Shown piece by piece: positions 56,583 through 64,000 of a stretch of 64,000 nucleotides of DNA; position 1 is the stretch's first letter, and each line of letters begins with the position of its first letter. The DNA comes from Oscarella lobularis (Eukaryota > Porifera > Homoscleromorpha > Homosclerophorida > Oscarellidae): assembly GCF_947507565.1 (NCBI RefSeq), contig NC_089187.1, forward strand, positions 186,001-250,000. The letters are read 5' to 3'. The translations under genes and the position numbers were made by a program. The notes under the pieces were generated by a model that was given only the letters and a program-made list of their open reading frames with translations, had not been told where the DNA came from and searched no databases.

Positions 56583-59400
56583 TCACGTTCGTCCCATTGA
56601 TTTCAACTTTGCGAGCAACATTTCGTTTTTGTTACACTCCTATAAGATAAATAAATAAAATAAATAAATAAATACATAATTGGTCTCTCGCACCTCTTGA
56701 AAATCGCGGACCGTTTTGGAGTAGTTTCGTTGTTGTTGTTGAAATTTCGTGTGCTCGTCTTGAAGGTCGTCTCGCTTCGCTTTCTCTTGGGATTTCTTTT
56801 CCACTACCTAAACATAATGATCAATAGTCTATTAGTGATTAACCACGTGGTTCTGTACCTTGGCTTTGTTCTTTTCTAATCCCTCCACAATTCCTTCCAT
56901 CTGCTTGAGAAATTGAGCCTTGTTTGATTGAGATGACATGGCACTAGCAACAGTAGTGTCAATACATTTATTATATACAAAGATAACTATTTATTACTTT
57001 TGAAAATTTTCATTGATTGAATTCAGCAGTTTGACCTCTTTTTCAAGATACAGTTTCTGGTCATCAAGGGTATTATAGAACGTGTAGAATTTCTTTGTTT
57101 CCGTGAGTGTAGCAGCCACTGTGTATGTGAGAGTGCATGAGCTACATTGTTTCTAATGTTTTTCTTTGCTTACTCTGATTGGATAACTCCACAAATCGTC
57201 GTTGATATTGACTCAATTCGGTGCGAGACGGGACCTCGTCGATTTTCCTCTGCAACTGCGCAATCTCGCGATTTTTACGAGCCTTAAAACAAACAAATAA
57301 ATCAATTGGATTAGGATATAAAACCACCCAACCAATAAAAGTCGAATTTTGTGAAATTTCGCTTTATCGGCTTCATATTGCTTCGCAATCATTCTCAAAC
57401 GTTCCTATAAAAAATTAGAAATAAGATAACCACTATTAATTAATTAATTAATTACAGACCATTTCTTCCGGATCTCCTCCGTCTTCTCCTCCTTCCAACT
57501 TTTCCAATTCCTCTTTCAGACGACTCATTTCCTCCTAGAAATCCAAAATTAAATAATGTATTAGTGGGCGTGTCTTTGTGTGTGTGAGGATTACCTTGCA
57601 ATGAGCTTTGAATTGAGCTTCCTGTTTCTTTAGCCCCTCATTCATTCCAATGAGCGACTTCAATTGTTGAATAACTCTATTTTTTAATTAAGAATAATTA
57701 AATTTTGTTATAGATTGCTTACCCTCTGTTTTCGTCTGTCACCATGGCATCCAATTTTTTCGTTTCCTCTTCAATTCTCGCCCGCCTTTTTCTCACTTCT
57801 TTGAGCTGATTCTGAGCTTTTGTGTACATTTCCTCCAAGGCAGAATGATGACTGGACGTCTACTCAACATTAATAAATTAATCAATAAATTAATATTTAT
57901 TATCTCTTACTTCTGCAAAACGTTTCTCCAGCGTCGCAATTTGTTTCTGCAGTGACGTCACTTTCCGGGAATGCGCCTGCGTGGCGCCAGCTCCGTCGAC
58001 TTGCTCTTCATCCAATTCCGCTTTCTAGACTCAAAGATTCAAATTTTGATACTTCCTCCTTGATATCAAACACCTTTGTAGCATATTCCGAAGCCATTTG
58101 CTGTATGGCTTCGGATTGTTGTCCGACAATCGAAGCGACGGCCCGCGAAGACAACTTCTCCTCTTCCATAGCCGACATTCCGCTCATCAAAGACTTAATT
58201 CGCCTCTGACGTCACATAGAATCAATAATAATAATTATTATATATATTTGGTACTCTGTACTTCTTCAGCTTCTCTTTCGTCTTCCGTTTCCGCCTTTGC
58301 TCCACCGGCTAATCCGGCGGCTATGGCTTTCTTTTTCGCCGCTTTTTCCGCGTCCTTGTCGCTCATGACTTGCCTTCCCATACCATAGCGTCTAATGATC
58401 AATAAATTCCTAATATATCTAATTGTCTTGATTTGATTACCTTCCGTATTCGAGAAGTGTGCTGTGGATGAGAATCTCTTCGGGTTCTTGTTCGTCAGGA
58501 GTGGAGGGGCGTTTGAATTTTCGTTGAGGTTTGTATGCAACCTGAAGATATATATTTAATTTAAACAGTTATTATATTATTTTAATTACTTGGACTTCTT
58601 TCACTGCGTTTTCTGCCTTTCCAAGTTTCGCTTGGAATTCTTCGTCCTGAACGTAGAGAATGTATATATTTGTTAATTAAAATATTTGTGTTACCTGTGG
58701 CAGAGTGTGAGATTTATTGAACTGGAATTCGGAAAACATTCGAATTGTGTCGCCCAATTCTTCTCTGGTTTCAATTGCAATTCTCACGAGCCACTTATTA
58801 AATAATAATAACAATACTTAATTTTAATATGATTATTTCTAATTTTGAACCTGAATGACTGGATAAATATGAATAAAATCCAATCCTTGAATCTGATGAG
58901 GTTCGATGCGATGAGGACATTTCATACGAGGCAGAACAGCGACAATTTTCTCGGTTAGCGCACTTTAAAGACGAAATAAATAACATAAATATTTAATTTT
59001 TAATTAAACTCACATTTTTTGCCCGATAGTTGAATTTTCTTGGAAGAGTAAATTGACGTCGATGTCGACGCTGCACGTGACAATGCACCACGTCATTCCA
59101 CCGACAATCTAAAGGCAAATGGAGACTCAAAAGATCACGTGAGCAGCTCAAACCTTATCGAAAGGCGTAAGTCCTTTTATTCTCGCTCTAAAGTATCCGG
59201 CTGCCAATAGAAGCTCGATAATTTGCTTCAGCTTCGCATTTTGTTCTTCGTCTTCGCGAGATTCGATCTAGAAGTGGAGAACGACTCGAACGTCGTAAAA
59301 ATCGAACGGCGATCGCACGAACATCGATCGATTTTCCCTCCGCGTCTACCGAAGCGTGAACGGCCCGCTTGACGCTCGCAAAAACCGACTCCTGAGCCAT
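56583..59400 (-). CDS. CCDC93: CCDC93, CCC-complex subunit
   Basis: Many exons read as one protein. It opens [14 protein letters not shown], then [27 protein letters not shown] in pieces with [14 protein letters not shown] and [13 protein letters not shown] (the NN-CH-like domain). [31 protein letters not shown] and [11 protein letters not shown] follow. A long coiled coil has [61 protein letters not shown] and [16 protein letters not shown]. It ends near [12 protein letters not shown]. The blocks are almost identical to human CCDC93, which pairs with CCDC22 in the CCC complex. Stop 17 bases from COMMD3's. Confidence 0.96.
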
Positions 59401-59608
59401 AGGGAGACGAAGCGAGATCGAGACGAGTCACGAGCGAACTACGCACGCGCGTTCTACGTCACGAGAGGGTGTAGCGGGAATCCCAGTGAGTGAAAAGACC
59501 TTAGTGTACTAGTAAGAAGCTACAAAAAGAGACATACACACATCGACGACATGCACAGTTGCACACACAGACACAGTCAGCGAGACATGCAGAGACCCCG
59601 CTCTCCTT

Positions 59609-61393
59609 CTATTGAGCCCCAGGCGCCTCCGGCGGAACCGAAGTCGCATTCGCGCCTCCGGCTTTCGGCTCCGATTCATATTCCGCGTCCCGCGCAGCGA
59701 CAGCGGACGCCGTTTTCACGCGCGCCGCCGCTTTCCCTGAACGACGTCGCGGAGGAATCGAAGAACGACGCCCACTTCCGGCAAGGTTAGTCGTCGACGC
59801 CGACGAGACGACGATCGTAGACTGAGGAGGTGGAGTTCCCACGATTTCGACGCGCGGTCCAGCCGTCGTATCATCGACGTTGGGATCGAAATGCACATTT
59901 GGATTCTATGGGGCAATTGACTTGAGGAGGGGGGCGGGGCATTCGCACGCTGTACTTACAACATCAAGCGGTTCCATATATATAGGCGTCGGATAAACGA
60001 GTCGTTGATCGGCGGCGGCGTGCGCCGTTGGAGAAACGAGCGCGCTGCCGTAGTAATACGTCGAACCGCCGTTGTTCGTCTGAGACGCGCGTTTTGTATT
60101 TGTAGCACGCCTATACTATATAATAGCTCACCTGCACGTAGGGTGACGATCGCCACTGCGATTGCACTGGAAACGGAGCCTGGGAAGCGCGAAAGGTAAG
60201 AGGAGCTGTTTATCGATAACGATCGAAATCGTACCTGGTAAAAATGCTGTGTCGGTGTTGGATAATAAACGAGCTGCGGAAACGATAGTATAGGCATGCG
60301 CACTAGTAGCCACGTGTACCTGACCTGCAGCGAATTAGACGCTTCCCCATGCTGATAATACCAAGCATTCGTCGGCGTTGTCGCCACGGGCACGAATCCC
60401 GGCGGGGGTGCACTGCAATGCGTGGGAGCCGACGGGGCAGCGTAAACGATCGCTGCGGGACACGTAGACACCGGCGTCATGGTCTCGTGACTGAACTGAG
60501 ACAGGTCGACGTGATTGACTGGAGCGGCTTCCGCGCTCGACTGCGGCGACGAGGCGGCGCTCGATTGCGGCGACTCGAAACTGTCGCCGTCCGACGATCG
60601 GTCGACGCTTCGTTTCGGCGCTGTCGTCGTCGTCGTCGACGTCGGCTTGTGAAATTGTCCGCCAGGCTATCAGTCGAAATTAGCCAATGCAACGCGTCGA
60701 CTCGTCTAGATTTCTCACCTGTTTACGAATCGCTGGTCCGATGTTTAGTTTCTTCTCCCTGAAATACACTGTACCCTATATAGTAAGAGAGGTTGGTGCG
60801 TCTGTCAATGACACAGGCCCCGCCTTTCTACGCGCTTTCTCACGAGAAGAAGACGCGTTTAAAAGTAACGAAACACGCGTACGTTCTACCTGCTCTTGCA
60901 CGCGACTGGCGTCCTCTTGGCATTCGAACGTAATGAAACCGTACCTAGGCGCCCCCCCCAAAAAAAGTCGATGTTTCGATCGTTTGGCTCGTTTTGCTTT
61001 TTTTTCGTCGGCTTTCTTACCCTTTCGATACTCCTTTTCGATCGGTGATGATCTTCGAGTCGCGCACAGCGCCAAACATCTGGAAGTATGTCTTCAGTTC
61101 GAGCTCTGTTGTCTATACAACCATCAAAAACAGTGTCAGACGTTAGGTAAACACGTGCGACGCGCGACACTCTGCGCCAGCGCTCCATCTCCCCCAGTCT
61201 ACTAGATCTTCCCGTGCACTCACGCTGAAGGCAATGCCGCCGACGAAAATTCGATTCGGGATCTCGCACCCGTTTTTTTCGTCGATTCCTTCGCTCGCGG
61301 TCGTCTGCGCAACAAAGAAATTGCCGATATAGGGGGAAGCCAAAGCGTAGTCCAGCCCCAAAAATCCCCGATTCGATAACGAGGGCTTACCAT
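59609..61393 (-). CDS. BOLL: BOULE (DAZ-family RNA-binding protein)
   Basis: One RRM: IPNRIFVGGIAFS (RNP2), then LKTYFQMFGAVRDSKIITD, KGYGFITFECQED (RNP1) and the family signature FREKKLNIGPAIRKQ. The C-terminal half is Gln/Tyr/Pro-rich, with a DAZ-like AWYYQHGE, LVYYPTPTQHFYQ and SPYVQ stretch. BOULE binds 3' UTRs and is required for male meiosis. Frame analysis puts a good ATG at 61391-61393, exactly at the exon end before a GT, so the first codon is split off by an intron; the next in-frame ATG upstream is 61504. The last exon (after EPLDV) ends at 59609. Confidence 0.9.
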
Positions 61394-61750
61394 TGTTCGC
61401 CTCTTCGATTCGGGGGGACGGAGTGATTGGCGGCACGACCGCGTCAGGATGAAATCGACGCTGATTGGCTTGTGTGACTGACGCCCAGAATGATGCGCGA
61501 CCAATCAGAGGAGACCGCCTCAAGCGCGCTAAGTGGCCGTTCCACCGCCAAAGAAGTCATAATAAGATAACCGCGATCGCGCCTCAAGAAGCCGCGCAAG
61601 CGGCGGCTCACCCAAAAATAAGATGATACGTGTATACTATAGTTTTCTACAGACGATTTAATTCTCACTACAGTAAAAAATAATTCACGTGCATCACTTA
61701 ATTATTGGGGGTAATCAATTAATCAAATAGTCAAATAGTCATATGGCGAC
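61394..61750. other. Interval between BOULE 5' end and ATG9 3' end
   Basis: These 357 bases include any longer BOULE first exon (to 61504) and the BOULE promoter. A CACGTG lies near 61687. No other gene seen. Confidence 0.4.
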
Positions 61751-64000
61751 TTACACTGAACTTTCATCACTAAAACGTCGTTTAGATAATAATTAAATAG
61801 TATTTATTTTAAGGGTATACCTGGTGTCAAGACAAAAGTGAACAGAGTTTTCCTCCTCGTACTTCCTTTGACTCAATTGCACTTTCTCCTCTTGTTCTTC
61901 AGCATGCTTCAATTACGCAAATTATTAATATATTTTTTCTACGTGTAGGTGCACGCTTTCTTACTCTTTGCATTGACAACATTGCCTGATTGATACTTCG
62001 GTCCACGTGACTGACACGATTACCAAACTCGTCTTTCATCTGTTGCAATGCCACAGTCGGATACAGTCCCCTTGGCGGAGAACCAGCTCTCGGATGAAGA
62101 GAATCCAAAGCCTAGAAAAACAAATAAAAAAATAAGTTATTTCGAGCTCCAACTTGACTCACAATCGACTCAGTATTATCCGGGAATTGATTCGGAGATT
62201 CTGGAGCGGAAGGAAGAGAGGCAAGTGTAGCTAAAGGATCAGACGATACACCCGAAGCGAAATGAACGCGCGGTCCTAAGAAAAATCCAACTATATGACG
62301 TCATCCCTACAGAAAAACTGACCTTGTGGCTGAATTGAAGAGAAGAAATCCTCGCTCGCCTGGGGAGCTCTCCATCGAGGATGTTTCGCCTAAAGAACGC
62401 GTTTAATTATTTAATTATTTAATTTATTGAGTAGTACTTTGAATGCAATGAGAGATTTTTCTGTCTTTCCGTTTTCTGCCTGTTCGTTGTTTTGCGCTTC
62501 CGTGAATTCGTCCGATTTCCACTGCAATACAGAGTAGCACAAGAGGCTCACTAAATTGGAATTTTTTACCATTGGGTTTCCGTGTTTTTTGACGTCCATC
62601 ATCGCAAACGAACAAACGTCGCCGACGCCGGGAACGGTCACGGTGAATTTTTGATAAAATTCAACGATTTCCATGGCTTTCAATCGAAGAGAAAACATGA
62701 GAAGAAGCGGCGTCACAATGGGACTCAGCAATTCCTCAAAATACCAAACCTAAACGCAATATAGAATTACCCAGCTGAAAATAACAGATATAAAAAATGA
62801 ACGACTATTTGGAATTGCAGAAGACGAGTAAAATAATCACGTGCCTAATAAAGAGAAAAAATAAAAACGTAGTTATTATTATTATTCTTTGTTTGTTTGT
62901 ATACTTGTGTTGTGTGTGCTACTTTCGTCCAAGAGGGAGGAATGTAGTGAACGTAATTAGCCACTTCGGTCAGCTTTGCTTGCGGATCAAAAGGCAAATT
63001 CTAAAGACACGTCAATTCATTCATTTTAATTCATTGATTCTCTGATTTTACCTCATCTGGGATCAAAGATCGCGAGAGAGACACAGTAAAGCCTAAACAA
63101 CGTAACACGTGAAATTTAGAGACTATCAAATTAAAAATCTGACCTAGAATACTAATAACAACAAAAATGTAGTCAGCCAATAGAAGTTGCTCGTTGACAA
63201 CATTAGCGACAATTAGAATCGCAAGCCACGCTCCCGCAAAAAATCCAATAGTTCTTAATTAAATACATTAATTAATTACTACATTAATTAATTAATTTTC
63301 TTACTGGGCTACGACAATAAAGAGTCTTCTCAAGGGAAAACAGTCCATGTATTCTTTTCCGGGTTTGTATCCCTTGTCCAATCTAAAATAAATTTAAAAA
63401 TTCCATTAGTGAATCTAGACGTATTTCTGACCTGAATTTCAGTTCGTGGTCTAGTTCGTTGAAGTGTCTCAATCTGATTCGACCATACTGAGACCTTGAA
63501 ACGATTTTAATTAATTAGTTAATTAATCTATTGCTCCTTCTCTTTCTCACCATCTCCGTGAGCTCAGAGTAGACGGATTGCGCTTGATAATCTAAAAGAA
63601 AACGATTTCTGGATTGTCTAAGAAGTGCTACTACGTAGCAACGTACGTCTACATAACTGAAGAAAGAGTAGAGAACTTGATACGCAAATATGAAGGGAAA
63701 TAGCAAAAGATTGACGAGACCAATCCAAAAGAACTTCTTCGACAATCTAAACCAATCACAATCGAATAAAAGACGCGTAATAATTTATCTATTTATTCAT
63801 TACCTGTCAGCCAGATCAAATTTATTAACGGATTTTCTATACTCATCCCTTAGTTGCCAACTTGTAGCAAACGGATCGCTGAAGAGAATCATTTTCAAAT
63901 TGAATTTCATTCCCAAAGTGAGAAAAGTTCTAAAAGAACCCCCAAAAATGACGTCAAAATTAAACAATTCATATCAACCACCTTTCTCCTAGCAACGGAA
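61751..64000 (-). CDS. ATG9A: Autophagy protein ATG9, C-terminal part (runs off the right edge)
   Basis: ATG9 is a lipid scramblase and vesicle protein that seeds autophagosomes. Reading from the right edge: GMKFNLKMILFSDPFATSWQLRDEYRKS (human: LILFWGPGSLFLNEWSLKAEYKR), KFFWIGLVNLLLFPFIFAYQVLYSFFSYVDV, YMDCFPL-type and RRLFIVVA helices, MPDEV-type loops, then LLSPIVTPLLLMFSLRLKAMEIVEFY and GVGDVCSFAMMDVKKHGNP. The last match human ATG9 (LLSPIVTPLILIF ... GDTCSFAQMDVRQHG). The tail is unstructured, with SIPEN and DTSDESSV at the end. The N-terminal quarter is outside the window. Stop TAA at 61751-61753. Confidence 0.93.

Overview
The window is nuclear DNA from an animal. It has about 35 protein genes packed head-to-tail, mostly split by very short GT-AG introns (about 50-70 bases, many containing TTAATTAATTAA tracts) and separated by only tens to a few hundred bases. 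The gene set is metazoan: T-box factor, BOULE, cullin-2, PA28gamma, CCDC93/COMMD3, ATG9, PTTG1IP, SNAP47, CARD-death adaptor. Several genes are divergent or lack an obvious bilaterian counterpart. This fits an early-branching invertebrate with a compact genome; a sponge, perhaps a homoscleromorph such as Oscarella, is my best inference, but nothing in the sequence proves it. I saw no bacterial operon, CRISPR array, rRNA, complete tRNA, or virus-derived element.

Layout, left to right. 0.2-4.4 kb: a small Ig-like ORF, a kinase-like gene and proline dehydrogenase. 4.4-5.7 kb: gene-poor DNA. 5.7-8.3 kb: a calcineurin-A-like phosphatase with its own EF-hands. 8.4-11.3 kb: two tandem intronless SLC18-like transporters. 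11.4-13.0 kb: a UMA-domain protein (UMAD1-like) and an unrecognised intronless gene. 13.2-17.3 kb: T-box factor, PSME3 and PTTG1IP. 17.4-22.7 kb: SNAP47 and a TTLL4-type polyglutamylase, divergent. 23.6-27.7 kb: a secreted cystine-knot protein, a GalNAc-transferase and a CARD-death adaptor. 28.0-32.0 kb: three tandem cation-dependent mannose-6-phosphate-receptor-like genes. 32.1-36.6 kb: a large ankyrin-filamin-vWA protein. 37.0-46.9 kb: ARHGAP19, a three-member family of unrecognised type I membrane proteins interleaved with a secreted GH2 beta-glucuronidase-like enzyme, mS37/CHCHD1, a TGN38-like protein and acyl-CoA-binding protein. 47.2-50.9 kb: cullin-2. 50.9-54.0 kb: mostly non-coding, repeat-rich. 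54.0-64.0 kb: INO80C, UNC50, COMMD3, CCDC93, BOULE and the 3' part of ATG9.

Themes. Many products act in membrane traffic: three M6PR-like receptors, a TGN38-like protein, UNC50, UMAD1, SNAP47, ATG9 and two CCC-complex subunits (COMMD3 and CCDC93, tail-to-tail 17 bases apart). A likely lysosomal glucuronidase lies within 8 kb of the receptors that would sort such enzymes. Many neighbours are divergent pairs sharing intergenic regions of 60-160 bases, probably bidirectional promoters. Two ACGT-core palindromes, CACGTG and TGACGTCA, occur far more often than base composition predicts. Exon joins were inferred by eye from splice signals and protein-family alignment, so gene spans are firmer than internal exon edges.
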